DNA of 64,000 bases from G965215225 sp965215225 (GCA_965215225.1 OZ244039.1:1116001-1180000), one strand, 5' to 3'; positions 26,587 to 35,858 are shown, numbered from the stretch's first letter. Notes: a model not told the origin generated them from the letters alone. Program-made: numbers and translations.

Positions 26587-27740
26587 AGACCGGTCAGTTG
26601 GGTTGCATAGTTGGTGCTTTGTTTATCTAGGTGGATAATATCTTCAATAGTCTTAGGGGCATCATAATCAGCAAACTGCTGCATGGTTTTTTGGACTATT
26701 ATAGCTATATCTTGAAAGGATATCTGCCCTGCCAAGAAACTCTCAACCGCCACATTGTCAGCTGCATTGAGAACTATCAGGGGGGCTCCTTTTTGCTTGG
26801 CGGCCTCTCTTGCCAGTCTAAGGCAGGGGAACTTCTCCTCATCTGGTGATTGGAAACTAAGGTCTTGCATGTTCAATGGAGAGATTCTTTCAATATCATA
26901 AGGCTTATAGTGAGGATAGTGTAAGGCTTGATGGATGGCTAATTTCATATCTGGCCGACTGAGTTGGGCAATGAAGGACCCGTCGCAGTATTCCACCATA
27001 CAGTGAATCATACTCTGGGGGTGAATTACCACCTTTATATTGTTGCTATCTATGCCAAATAGAAAATGAGCCTCAATGAGCTCCAATCCCTTGTTCATCA
27101 AAGTGGCGGAATCTACCGATATTTTCGCTCCCATTGACCAGATTGGATGGCTACAGGCTTCGGCTGGTTGAACCTGCTTCAGCTGGTCGGCTGAATAATC
27201 GAGGAAAGGACCGCCGGATGCAGTCAGCCAGATGGTCTGAACCCCATAGTTGGATACATCTTCGCCAATCACATAGTCTTGCGGCAGGCAGCGCAATATG
27301 GCATTGTGTTCGCTGTCAATAGGGACGATACTAGTGGAATTTTGGCGAGCTGTTTCCATTAGAAGAGCGCCACCGCTTACGAGGGACTCCTTATTTGCCA
27401 ATAGGACTTTCTTGCCGCTTTGTAAGGCCCAAAAGGTAGGAAGAAGCCCACTGGGACCGGCGATGGCGTTTATTAGACAATCTGTATCCTCATTGGTCGC
27501 TGCTATTTTCAGCCCTTCTTGACCATAAAGAACCTCTGAGCACTCAGTTTTTTGCTTTACCTGATTGGCATCCTCTCGATTGGCAAGGATGAGGCGATTT
27601 GGCTTATAGATCTCTGCTTGGTTGCATAATTCGGTCAGTTGGCTATGGCTGCTGAGAGCCTGAATCTTGAATTGCTGTTGTAAGACTGAAAGGGCGCTTG
27701 TTCCTATTGAACCAGTGGAACCAAAAAGAGCTATTCGCAT
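26583..27740 (-). CDS. dxr: 1-deoxy-D-xylulose 5-phosphate reductoisomerase
   Basis: The 385-residue enzyme makes MEP, the first committed intermediate of the non-mevalonate isoprenoid pathway. NADPH motif 'GSTGSIGTSAL', metal site 'PIDSEHNAI' and 'SGGPF', and 'SMGAKISVDSATLMNKGLE' are clear. Presence of the MEP pathway matters because an HMG-CoA synthase lies 11 kb away: that enzyme is unlikely to be needed for essential isoprenoids. It overlaps cdsA by 10 bases. Confidence 0.96.
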   Translation of the reverse strand: MRIALFGSTGSIGTSALSVLQQQFKIQALSSHSQLTELCNQAEIYKPNRLILANREDANQVKQKTECSEVLYGQEGLKIAATNEDTDCLINAIAGPSGLLPTFWALQSGKKVLLANKESLVSGGALLMETARQNSTSIVPIDSEHNAILRCLPQDYVIGEDVSNYGVQTIWLTASGGPFLDYSADQLKQVQPAEACSHPIWSMGAKISVDSATLMNKGLELIEAHFLFGIDSNNIKVVIHPQSMIHCMVEYCDGSFIAQLSRPDMKLAIHQALHYPHYKPYDIERISPLNMQDLSFQSPDEEKFPCLRLAREAAKQKGAPLIVLNAADNVAVESFLAGQISFQDIAIIVQKTMQQFADYDAPKTIEDIIHLDKQSTNYATQLTGL

Positions 27741-28546
27741 AGTAATAATAGATAGTAGAAGCTTGGCGTGCCAAACAATAGGCCATCGGTCCTATCAAAC
27801 AAGCCGCCATGGCCCGGAATCCATTGACCGCTGTCTTTCCTATTTGCCTGTCGTTTTAGCATACTCTGATAGAGGTCGCCGCTTTGGGTAATAAGACCGA
27901 AAGGCAACAACAAAGCAATGAAGAGCGCTGAATCAGGCAGTTCGGTGAAGAAGGTCGCCATAGCAAAGTAGCAAATATAACAAAGAATGATACCACCACC
28001 GAGACCTGCCATAGTCTTGTTAGGGCTTAACCGAGGAGATAGCTTCATTCCGCCAATAAGCTTACCACCGGCATAGCCTCCTATATCTATGCAACAGATG
28101 GTCGCAAAGCAGAGTAAGGCAAGCAAAGGGGATAGCTGTTGAATCTGGAGCGCAAAATAGCAAAAAAGGGAAAGACAAAGAAGCACTTCACCATTTTTTT
28201 CTATAGCTGAGCTGTCTATTTGTTTGCCGATTCCATATTGGAGAGTTTTTACCAAGGCATAAGGATACCAGAGGCTGAGAACAAAAACTAGCGGATGGAC
28301 TGGACTAAAGGAGGCAAAACCGGCTATGAATATGCCCAAGCATAATAGCAGCCAGCGGAGATGTGGCAAGTTCAAACCAGATGGTTGAATCAAATGAAAC
28401 CATTCCCTTCCAACTAGCAATAGAACTAGAGCAAGGAAGAACCAGAAGAGCTGGGTGGTTGCATAAAGGATAACTAGCGTGGTTAAGAAGAAGAAGACTG
28501 TTCCACTGGCTAGCCTTAATGAGAGATTAGCGATTGCTGGAGTCAC
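27731..28546 (-). CDS. cdsA: Phosphatidate cytidylyltransferase
   Basis: A roughly 271-residue polytopic membrane enzyme making CDP-diacylglycerol. The signature near the C-terminus reads 'LSPNKTMAGLGGG' and 'RQANRKDSGQWIPGHGGLFDRTDG' (divided 27788-27860). The frame is open far into uppS (to 28759), but the homologous part begins near a GTG at 28546, which overlaps uppS by 20 bases; no strong ribosome binding site decides the start. Confidence 0.88.
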   Translation of the reverse strand: MTPAIANLSLRLASGTVFFFLTTLVILYATTQLFWFFLALVLLLVGREWFHLIQPSGLNLPHLRWLLLCLGIFIAGFASFSPVHPLVFVLSLWYPYALVKTLQYGIGKQIDSSAIEKNGEVLLCLSLFCYFALQIQQLSPLLALLCFATICCIDIGGYAGGKLIGGMKLSPRLSPNKTMAGLGGGIILCYICYFAMATFFTELPDSALFIALLLPFGLITQSGDLYQSMLKRQANRKDSGQWIPGHGGLFDRTDGLLFGTPSFYYLLLLCE

Positions 28547-29240
28547 CGAAGCGGCGAGAGCGTTTTTGATAGGCTTGTAGCGCGTTGCGGAAATTGCGCT
28601 CCTTAAAATCTGGCCAGGCAACTGGTGAGAAATAGAGTTCGGTATAGGCGAGCTGCCAGAGAAAGAAATTGCTGATACGCTTTTCATTACCAGTTCGGAT
28701 ACAAAGGTCAATGGGCGGCTGGTCTGCCAAGCACAGATGCTTTGCCAAGTTCGGCACACTAATGGCTTGGGGTTCTAGCTCCCCCTGGCGCACTTTCATA
28801 GCTAGCTGCCGGCATGCATTGACTATATCCCATTGGCCGCCATAATTTACTGCTATGTTGATGCGAATGGCATTGTTGTGACGCGTAAGTTCTTCGGTCT
28901 TTTTTATCTTGGCTTTTAGTTCAGCCGACAGGATGGATTTATCACCCACAAAGGAAAGGCGGGCATTGTTCTTATGAAGTTCTGGCACCTCATCATCAAG
29001 TGCTTGCTTAAAGAGACTCATCAGCTGGTTGATCTCTTTTTGTGGGCGGCGCCAGTTTTCACTACTGAGGGCGAAAAGAGAAAGAGACTCAATCGCATTA
29101 CGGCGCGCCTCTTGGATGATATTTTTGACGGTTCTTAATCCAGTTCTATGCCCATAGGCGCTAGGCATCATACGACTTTTTGCCCATCTAGTATTGCCAT
29201 CCATAATAATAGCAACATGGCGTATCTTGGCAGGGTTCAT
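28527..29240 (-). CDS. uppS: Undecaprenyl diphosphate synthase
   Basis: A 237-residue cis-prenyltransferase. The substrate-binding motif reads 'AIIMDGNTRWAKSR' (usually MDGNGRWA, so Gly to Thr), followed by 'GHRTGLRTVKNII', 'LSLFALSSENWRRP' and late 'DLCIRTGNEKRISNFFLWQ'. It makes the C55 lipid carrier for peptidoglycan and O-antigen. Fifteen bases separate it from frr. Confidence 0.94.
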   Translation of the reverse strand: MNPAKIRHVAIIMDGNTRWAKSRMMPSAYGHRTGLRTVKNIIQEARRNAIESLSLFALSSENWRRPQKEINQLMSLFKQALDDEVPELHKNNARLSFVGDKSILSAELKAKIKKTEELTRHNNAIRINIAVNYGGQWDIVNACRQLAMKVRQGELEPQAISVPNLAKHLCLADQPPIDLCIRTGNEKRISNFFLWQLAYTELYFSPVAWPDFKERNFRNALQAYQKRSRRFGDSSNR

Positions 29241-29254
29241 TGATTAAGAAACGG

Positions 29255-29800
29255 CTAGAATTCAAGCAGTTCCTTTTCCTTCAGTTTTAGCTGTTCGTCT
29301 ACTCTCTTGATATAGTCTTCGGTGAGATGATCTATTTCCTTGTGGGCTATCTTCTCTTCATCTTCGCTTGGTGTGCTTTCTTTGAGCTTGTGGAGCCCAT
29401 CGCGGCGCACATTGCGAATTGCGATACGCGCGCTTTCTGCTTCGGCTCTGGCATGCTTTTGATAATCCTTGCGGGTTTCTTCGGTGAGAGGAGGTAATTG
29501 GATAATAATCTCATCACCGCTGTTATTGGGATTTAACCCGAGATCAGATTTCAAAATGGCATTGCTAACCACATCCAGTTGGTTCTTGTCCCATGGTAGG
29601 ATGCTAAGAGTGCGGGCGTCCAATACCTTAACAGTTGCCATTTGATTGATGGGAGTGGGATTGCCATAATAGTCTACCTTTATGTCTTCTATTAATGAAG
29701 TATGGGCCCGACCAGTTCTTATTTTATGAAAATGATTGTTAAGAACGGTTAAGGCGCTATCCATCCGCTTAGTTATGTCTTTGTGTAGAATAGTATCCAT
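29255..29800 (-). CDS. frr: Ribosome recycling factor
   Basis: The 181-residue RRF is almost exactly the usual length (185). 'IRTGRAHTSLIEDIKVDYYG' matches the first helix and 'VRRDGLHKLKE' the second. It splits post-termination ribosomes with EF-G. It lies 6 bases after pyrH. Confidence 0.96.
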   Translation of the reverse strand: MDTILHKDITKRMDSALTVLNNHFHKIRTGRAHTSLIEDIKVDYYGNPTPINQMATVKVLDARTLSILPWDKNQLDVVSNAILKSDLGLNPNNSGDEIIIQLPPLTEETRKDYQKHARAEAESARIAIRNVRRDGLHKLKESTPSEDEEKIAHKEIDHLTEDYIKRVDEQLKLKEKELLEF

Positions 29801-29806
29801 AATTTT

Positions 29807-30511
29807 CTAATTGCTAATAAGAGTTCCAAGTTTTTCGTCTTGCATCATATCCATCAGCCCAGTGTTAAGCATATCAAATACTCTGATGGGCATTTTATGG
29901 TCGCGTGCAAGCGTAATTGCAGTTAAATCCATTACTTCTAGGTTTAATCCTATTGCTTGGTCATAGCTCAGCTTATCATACTTAAGAGCCTCTTCATTCT
30001 TCATCGGATCCTTGTCGTAAATACCATCTACTTTGGTTGCCTTAAACATAATATCGGCATTTATCTCTATGGCGCGAAGACAGGCGGCTGTATCGGTGGT
30101 GAAGAAGGGATTACCTGTGCCGCCGCATATGATTACTATGTCTCCTTCTTTTAGATAACGATTGACATCACGCGGGTTGTGCCTTTCTAACATACCACTA
30201 ATAAGAAGAGCCGAGACTAGTCTGGTGGGGATGTTCTTTTGTTCAAGGGCGTCTCTTAGTGCCAAGCCATTAATGGCAGTAGCCAACATTCCCATCTGGT
30301 CGGCAATCACTCGATTTAGTTGGTTTTCAGCCAGCTGGTGTCCTCTAACTAGATTTCCCCCGCCTATTACTATGCCAACTTGAACCTGATGAGAGACTAG
30401 TTGGTCTAGCTGCTGGGCAATAGCCTGTAACCGAGTTGCGTTTAATCCCAGTTGGTTGGAGTTACCAAAGAATTCGCCGCTAAGTTTGAGAAGAATGCGT
30501 TTATAAAGCAC
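29807..30511 (-). CDS. pyrH: UMP kinase
   Basis: A 234-residue bacterial UMP kinase: 'KRILLKLSGE' at the start, 'GIVIGGGNLVRG', 'GTGNPFFTTDTAACLRA' and 'KATKVDGIYDKDP' are all present. It phosphorylates UMP. It begins on the base after the stop of the S2-EF-Ts gene, so expression is tied to translation factors. Confidence 0.96.
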   Translation of the reverse strand: MLYKRILLKLSGEFFGNSNQLGLNATRLQAIAQQLDQLVSHQVQVGIVIGGGNLVRGHQLAENQLNRVIADQMGMLATAINGLALRDALEQKNIPTRLVSALLISGMLERHNPRDVNRYLKEGDIVIICGGTGNPFFTTDTAACLRAIEINADIMFKATKVDGIYDKDPMKNEEALKYDKLSYDQAIGLNLEVMDLTAITLARDHKMPIRVFDMLNTGLMDMMQDEKLGTLISN

Positions 30512-32413
30512 TTAGGGAGAATCCTGCTGGCCAAGTTCTCGTCTCACAAAGCTAAGCTTTTTTACCTCCGCCTTAGTGAGCAAACTGCTTATTTTTGTTT
30601 GGGTATCTTTAATAAAAGCCTGTTCGCTTAATGTATTCATAGCAATGAATTTAGCTAGCATTCCTTTGACCATCTTGTCTTGGATTTCTGGTGGCTTGCC
30701 TGAATCCTTGACCTGTTCGCGATAGATTGCTTCTTCTTTTGCTAGGATTGCTGGTGGCATCTCATCAGGGGTGGTCGCCAGTGGTTCCATTGCCGCCACC
30801 TGTAAGGCTAGATTATGGCAGAGATCCTGGTCCTGCTTGTCTATGGCTACTAGGGCTGCTATCCGATTATTGCTATGAACATAGGCAGCAACAGTCCCTC
30901 CTTCAGGGGCATCCAGATGATAGAAACCTGCCACCTGAATGTTTTCGCTTAATTGTTGGACCAGCTGTTGAAATTCTTCTTCAAGAGGGCTGCCTTCAAC
31001 CAGAATGTCGGCAGGGTTTTTCGTCCTGTTCTTGTGTCCTTCGGTTATGAGCTTTTGGGCGACAGCGCCTAGTTTCTCATTACGAGCGACAAAATCGGTT
31101 TCGCAATTTATTTCCATTAGACTGGCAAAGGAATTGTCTTCGCTCACTTTGGCGACAAATAGTCCTTCTTTTGCTTCTCTGCCAGTTTTCTTTAGCGCCT
31201 TTATGCGACCTGCCTTTCTTAGCAGATCCGCCGCTGCTTCTATATCGCCATTGGCTTGTTGCAGCATTTCCTTGCACTCCATAATGCCAGCACCAGTTTT
31301 TTGCCTAAGCTCTTTCACCTTGTTAACATTGATCTGAGAGCCAGCTTTGTCCTGCTTTGGTGAGCCTGCTTCTTGTTGGGTTTGGTCTGACTTGAGTTTT
31401 GCGTCTATCTCTTTTGGCTGGGCTTTTTGCGAGCTTGCTTCTTGTTGGGCTTGGTCTGGTTTGACTTTTGCGCCTACCTCTTTTGTCTGGGCTTTTTGCG
31501 AGCCTGCTTCTTGTTGGGTTTGGTCTGGTTTGACTTTTGCGCCTACCTCTTTTGGCTGGGCTTTTTGCGAGTCTGCTTCTTGTTGGGTTTGGTCTGGCTT
31601 GACTTTTGCGCCTACCTCTTTTGCCTTGGCTTTTTGCTTTGTTCGCTTTAGGGTGCCCTCTATTCTGGTTGGGGCTTCTTCTTTTTTGAGAGCTTTTTCC
31701 CTTTGGCTCTTTCGTTTCATTGAAAGTTCGTCCGCCAACTTCATTCCATTGCTGAAAGCCGTTACTATAGTGGAAACATAGAGCTCAATCGCTCGGGTAG
31801 AGTCATCATTACCTGGAATAATGAAATTGGCATCCTTAGGATTGCTATTGGTATCTACTATGGCAATAACAGGAATACCCAATTTCTTGGCCTCTAAGAC
31901 TGCTATGCGTTCGAAGCGAATATCAATAACAAAGAGGGCATCTGGCAGGCCGTCCATATCTTTAATACCGCCGATGGATTTTTCCAACTTGATCATCAAA
32001 TTCTTGCGTGCTAGACCCTCTTTTTTAGTTAATTTGTTCCACGAGCCGTCCTGGCTTTCTTTGTTGAGTTCTTTAAGCTTGTCAATAGAAGAACAAACTG
32101 TCTTATAGTTGGTTAGCATTCCTCCCATCCATCTATGATTGACATAGAACTGATTGATGGATATGGCTTGCTGTTTGACAATATCACTGGCAGCTCTTTT
32201 GGTGCCAACTAGCAGCAGCTTGTTGCGATTCTTAGCAAGGTTATGAACAAACTCACAGGATCTCCTCAACCCTATAAGGGTATGTTCTAAATTGATGATA
32301 TGAATATGATTATAGGTAGCAGAAATATGCTTCTTCATATTCGGATTCCAATATTTTGACTGGTGACCAAAATGGGCGCCAGTGCTTATCAGGTCTTGCA
32401 TATTTACTTCCAT
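30512..32413 (-). CDS. rpsB-tsf: Fused ribosomal protein S2 and elongation factor Ts
   Basis: One uninterrupted frame of 633 codons contains both proteins. Residues 1 to about 228 are S2 ('DLISTGAHFGHQSKYWNPNM', 'NHRWMGGMLTNY', 'PDALFVIDIR', 'AIVDTNSNP'). Residues about 229-360 are a charged linker with four 23-residue repeats. Residues 361-633 are EF-Ts ('VKELRQKTGAGIMECKEML', 'INCETDFVARN', 'HLDAPEGGTVAAYVH'). Elsewhere rpsB and tsf are neighbouring separate genes in this same order and place, so this is a local fusion. Both halves retain family motifs. No internal start with a clear ribosome binding site for a separate EF-Ts was found, though proteolytic cleavage of the linker is possible. 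S2 is in the small subunit; EF-Ts recharges EF-Tu. Confidence 0.93.
   Translation of the reverse strand: MEVNMQDLISTGAHFGHQSKYWNPNMKKHISATYNHIHIINLEHTLIGLRRSCEFVHNLAKNRNKLLLVGTKRAASDIVKQQAISINQFYVNHRWMGGMLTNYKTVCSSIDKLKELNKESQDGSWNKLTKKEGLARKNLMIKLEKSIGGIKDMDGLPDALFVIDIRFERIAVLEAKKLGIPVIAIVDTNSNPKDANFIIPGNDDSTRAIELYVSTIVTAFSNGMKLADELSMKRKSQREKALKKEEAPTRIEGTLKRTKQKAKAKEVGAKVKPDQTQQEADSQKAQPKEVGAKVKPDQTQQEAGSQKAQTKEVGAKVKPDQAQQEASSQKAQPKEIDAKLKSDQTQQEAGSPKQDKAGSQINVNKVKELRQKTGAGIMECKEMLQQANGDIEAAADLLRKAGRIKALKKTGREAKEGLFVAKVSEDNSFASLMEINCETDFVARNEKLGAVAQKLITEGHKNRTKNPADILVEGSPLEEEFQQLVQQLSENIQVAGFYHLDAPEGGTVAAYVHSNNRIAALVAIDKQDQDLCHNLALQVAAMEPLATTPDEMPPAILAKEEAIYREQVKDSGKPPEIQDKMVKGMLAKFIAMNTLSEQAFIKDTQTKISSLLTKAEVKKLSFVRRELGQQDSP
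31383..31640 (-). repeat. Four 69-bp in-frame repeats (23 residues) in the S2-EF-Ts linker
   Basis: Equivalent points fall at about 31399, 31468, 31537 and 31606, a period of 69 bp. Each unit encodes a variant of 'KEVGAKVKPDQTQQEAGSQ' plus 'KAQP'. The units are Lys/Gln/Glu-rich, hydrophilic and probably disordered. The most EF-Ts-proximal copy is the most diverged. Because 69 is a multiple of 3, copy number can change without breaking the fusion. Confidence 0.9.
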
Positions 32414-32455
32414 ATGCTTCTAAAAGTTTGTATAGTCATGTTTGATAAAGAAGAG

Positions 32456-32461
32456 ATTATA
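32456..32461 (-). promoter_or_regulatory. Probable -10 box for rpsB-tsf
   Basis: TATAAT on the minus strand, 42 bases before the ATG at 32413, in an A/T-rich intergenic stretch after lysS. No clear -35 box is seen. The same box is preserved in the duplicated copy (34210-34215), in front of only a fragment of rpsB. Confidence 0.45.
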
Positions 32462-32528
32462 ACCTATTTTGCCAAATGAAAGGAATATTTTTTGCTTTAT
32501 TCTGCTAGTCTAGCTGCTTCTTTAAGAG

Positions 32529-34073
32529 CTATTCAAGAAGAAAGTCGCTGTTTGAGATGGGAAAGAGCAGCACATCGCGGATGGAAGGTTGATTCGTCAT
32601 CAACATCACTAGTCTGTCTATGCCTATGCCTTCCCCAGCTGTAGGAGGCATGCCATACTCTAGTGCGGTTATATAGTCGCTGTCATAGAATTGGTCATCT
32701 TCTCTCTCTAGTTGCTGATAAAAAACCCGTGCCTGTTCATCATAATCGTTTAGTTCGGAAAAGCCATTGGCAATTTCATTTCCCGCTATGAAGAGTTGAA
32801 AGCGGTCGGCAACCTTATTATCCTGGTCATTACGGCGGGCAAGAGGGGAGACAGCAGCTGGATACTCAGTAATAAAGGTGGGTTGGATGAGGTGATGCTC
32901 AACGGTTTGCTTAAATAGATGATTTTGCAGCTTCCCCTCATCCCATGGCGGGTCTGCTTCAATGCCATGCTCCTTAAGATAGCTGGCTACTTGTTCTCTC
33001 GAGACGGTTCCTTTACCGAATTTCCCATAGATGTGCCTATGGAGGGTCTCAAGATGCCAGATTAGGCGTTCTCTTGAGGCAAGGTCCTCTTCTTTAATGG
33101 CAGGATTGTATAAAAGGAGTGCTTCTTTATGAGTAAGACGAGCAAAAGGGGTATGCATACTTAGTTCTTTATGTTTTTGATAGGGAATAACTTCTTCACC
33201 TTGATGAAGCTCTTGGGTTAGCGAATTCAGCAGCTGTTCGGTGAGTTTCATCATGTCCTCATGGTTTGCATAGGTTTGGTAAAACTCTAGCATGGTGAAT
33301 TCTGGGTTGTGAAAATGAGATATTCCTTCATTACGAAAGCTACGGTTGATTTCAAATACCCGCTCAAACCCGCCTATGACCAGTTGTTTAAGAAATAGTT
33401 CGGGCGCTACACGAAGAAACATTGGTGATCTTAACTCTTCGTAGTAGGTCTCGAAAGGCCTGGCAAGGGCGCCGCCTGGCAGGTGTTGCATCATAGGAGT
33501 CTCTACTTCTAAGAAGCCTTTATCGATGAGAAATTGCCGAATAAACTGAATGGTTTTGGTCCGTTGGCGGAAGACAGTGCGCACCCTATTACTGGTTATT
33601 AGGTCAAGATACCTTTGTCTATAACGTTTTTCTACATCTTTTAGTTCTTTGCGCTTCTCTGGTAGAGGACGCGCTGCTTTTACCAATAGATTAATCGACT
33701 GAGCTGCTATACCGAGTTCGCCGGTTCTGGTTTTCGTCAACTTGCCTTTGACTGAAATGATATCGCCAAGATCCCAGCTGATAAACTCATCGTAATTTGC
33801 TATATCATTTTCTCTTATATATAGCTGAATGCGGCCGCTAGCGTCTTGGAGATTGACAAGAGCATCTTTCTCCATGATTCGTTTTCGCATAATGCGTCCA
33901 GCCAGCTGATAGGCCTCTTCTTCTTTCTCTAACTCCTTTTTGCTGAGACCGTCATACTTCTCATGCAGTTTGGCTGCCTCGCTATTTGGCTTAAAGTCAT
34001 TAGGGAAAGGATTGCCCCTCTCTCTTAACGCGGCGAGCTTTTCTCGCCGCTGTTCAACTGTATCAATAGTCAT
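32529..34073 (-). CDS. lysS: Lysyl-tRNA synthetase, copy 1
   Basis: A 514-residue class II synthetase. The N-terminal OB fold ('VNLQDASGRIQLYIRENDI') binds the anticodon; motif 2 'FRNEGISHFHNPEFTMLEFY' and motif 3 'GEGIGIDRLVML' are intact. It charges tRNA-Lys. It is a tandem duplicate of the gene at 34287-35822 and most similar to it in the OB fold and the catalytic motifs; the insert around residues 330-385 differs clearly. It is downstream of a trapped rpsB fragment and its -10 box. Confidence 0.95.
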   Translation of the reverse strand: MTIDTVEQRREKLAALRERGNPFPNDFKPNSEAAKLHEKYDGLSKKELEKEEEAYQLAGRIMRKRIMEKDALVNLQDASGRIQLYIRENDIANYDEFISWDLGDIISVKGKLTKTRTGELGIAAQSINLLVKAARPLPEKRKELKDVEKRYRQRYLDLITSNRVRTVFRQRTKTIQFIRQFLIDKGFLEVETPMMQHLPGGALARPFETYYEELRSPMFLRVAPELFLKQLVIGGFERVFEINRSFRNEGISHFHNPEFTMLEFYQTYANHEDMMKLTEQLLNSLTQELHQGEEVIPYQKHKELSMHTPFARLTHKEALLLYNPAIKEEDLASRERLIWHLETLHRHIYGKFGKGTVSREQVASYLKEHGIEADPPWDEGKLQNHLFKQTVEHHLIQPTFITEYPAAVSPLARRNDQDNKVADRFQLFIAGNEIANGFSELNDYDEQARVFYQQLEREDDQFYDSDYITALEYGMPPTAGEGIGIDRLVMLMTNQPSIRDVLLFPISNSDFLLE

Positions 34074-34111
34074 AGAAAAGTTTGATTATAAAGAGGACTA
34101 ACTAAGCCGAT

Positions 34112-34167
34112 GACTGATGACCAAAATGGGCGTCAGTGCTTAGCAGATCCTGCCTATTTACTTCCAT
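34112..34167 (-). pseudogene. Fragment of rpsB (first 18-19 codons) trapped between lysS copies
   Basis: On the minus strand this reads ATG GAA GTA AAT AGG CAG GAT CTG and so on, encoding 'MEVNRQDLLSTDAHFGHQ', versus 'MEVNMQDLISTGAHFGHQ' at the true rpsB start. The upstream 110 bases (34168-34286) also match the true rpsB upstream region, including the -10 box. At 34110/34111 the homology switches to the 3' end of the DUF35 gene (AACTAAGCC), marking the duplication joint. Confidence 0.9.
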
Positions 34168-34286
34168 ATGCTTCTAAAAGTTTGTGTGGTCATGTTTGAT
34201 AAAGAAGCGATTATAACCTATTTGGCCAAATGGAAGAAGGATTTTTTGCTTTATTCTGCTAGTCTAGCTGCTTCTTTAAGACCTAT

Positions 34287-35822
34287 TCAAGAAGAAGGGA
34301 GCTGTTTGAGATGGGGGAAGAGCAGCACATCGCGGATGGAAGCTTGATTCGTCATCAACATCACTAGTCTGTCTATGCCTATACCTTCCCCAGCTGTAGG
34401 AGGCATAGCATGCTCCAATGCGGTTATATAGTTATCGTCAAAGAATTGGTCTTCTTCTCCCTCTTGCTGTTGCTGAAAAACCCGTGCCTGTTCATCATAA
34501 TCGTTTAGTTCGGAAAAGCCATTGGCAATTTCATTTCCCGCTATGAAGAGTTCAAAGCGGTCGGCAATCTCATTATCCTCGTCATTACGGCGAGCAAGAG
34601 GGGAGACAGCAGCTGGATACTCAGTAATAAAGGTAGGTTGGATGAGTTGGTGTTCAACAGTCAGCTCAAATATTTCATTTTGCAGCTTCCCTTTGTCCCA
34701 GCTTTCTGGTCCAATGCCCTTTATGTTAAAAAATATGTCTATTTGTTCTTCTGAGGCGACACCTTTATAGACTTTATTGGCGTCTTTATAGACTTCCTTA
34801 AGATAGTCGATTAGGCGTTCTTTTGAGGCAAGGTCCTCTTCACTGAGGGAAGGGTTGTATTTAAGCAGCGCTTCTTTATGGGTAAGACGAACAAAAGGGA
34901 TGTGCATACTTAGTTCTTCATGTTCTTGATAGGGAATAGTTTCCTTGCTTTGATGAAGCCTTTGGGTTAGTGAATTCAGCATCTGTTCGGTGAGTTTCAT
35001 CATGTCCTCATAGTTTGCATAGGTTTGGTAAAACTCTAACATGGTGAATTCTGGGTTGTGGAAACGAGATACTCCTTCATTACGAAAGTTGCGGTTGATT
35101 TCAAATACCCGCTCAAGCCCGCCTATGACCAGCTGTTTAAGAAATAGTTCTGGCGCTATACGAAGATACATCTCTGAATCTAACTCTTCATAGTAGGTCT
35201 TGAAAGGCTTGGCAAGGGCGCCGCCGGGCAGGTGTTGCATCATAGGAGTCTCCACTTCTAAGAAGCCTTTGTTGATGAGAAATTGCCGAATAAACTGAGT
35301 AATCTTAGCCCGTTGATAGAAGACAGCGCGCACCCTATCACTGGTTATTAGGTCAAGATACCTTTGTCTATAACGTTTTTCTACATCTTTTAGTCCTTTG
35401 CGCTTATCTGGTAGAGGACGAACCGCTTTCACCAATAGATTAATCGACTGAACTGCTATACTGAGTTGGCCGGTCTTGGTTTTCATCAACTTCCCTGCGA
35501 CTGAAATGATATCGCCAAGATCCCAGCTGATAAAGTCATCGTAATTTGCTATATCATTTGCTCTTATATATAGCTGAATGCGGCCGCTGGCATCTTGAAG
35601 ATCAACAAAAGCAGCTCTCCCCATGATTCGTTTTTGCATGATGCGTCCAGCCAGCTGATAGGCCTCCTCTTCTTTTTCTAACTCCTCTTTGCTAAGGTCG
35701 GCATAGATATGATGTAATTTAGCTGCATAGCTATTTGGCTTAAAGTCATTAGGGAAGGGATTGCCCCTGTCTCTTAGCTGCTTGAGTTTTGCTCGCCGCT
35801 GTTCAACTGTATCGACAGTCAT
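34287..35822 (-). CDS. lysS: Lysyl-tRNA synthetase, copy 2
   Basis: A 511-residue paralogue of the preceding lysyl-tRNA synthetase, with motif 2 'FRNEGVSRFHNPEFTMLEFY' and motif 3 'GEGIGIDRLVML' intact, so probably active. The central insert (about residues 330-380) differs strongly from copy 1. Near the C-terminus one extra C in a C run (CTTCCCCCATC versus CTTTCCCATC in copy 1) shifts the frame, giving a different tail of about ten residues ending 'HLKQLPSS'. It follows the DUF35 gene closely and may be expressed from the acyl operon. Confidence 0.93.
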   Translation of the reverse strand: MTVDTVEQRRAKLKQLRDRGNPFPNDFKPNSYAAKLHHIYADLSKEELEKEEEAYQLAGRIMQKRIMGRAAFVDLQDASGRIQLYIRANDIANYDDFISWDLGDIISVAGKLMKTKTGQLSIAVQSINLLVKAVRPLPDKRKGLKDVEKRYRQRYLDLITSDRVRAVFYQRAKITQFIRQFLINKGFLEVETPMMQHLPGGALAKPFKTYYEELDSEMYLRIAPELFLKQLVIGGLERVFEINRNFRNEGVSRFHNPEFTMLEFYQTYANYEDMMKLTEQMLNSLTQRLHQSKETIPYQEHEELSMHIPFVRLTHKEALLKYNPSLSEEDLASKERLIDYLKEVYKDANKVYKGVASEEQIDIFFNIKGIGPESWDKGKLQNEIFELTVEHQLIQPTFITEYPAAVSPLARRNDEDNEIADRFELFIAGNEIANGFSELNDYDEQARVFQQQQEGEEDQFFDDNYITALEHAMPPTAGEGIGIDRLVMLMTNQASIRDVLLFPHLKQLPSS

Positions 35823-35858
35823 AGAGAAGGTTGGTTATAAAGAATAAAGAGGACGCAA

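Noticed and set aside
28547..28759. N-terminal extension of CdsA
   Set aside because: It lies entirely in another frame of uppS, has no membrane-protein character and no family match.
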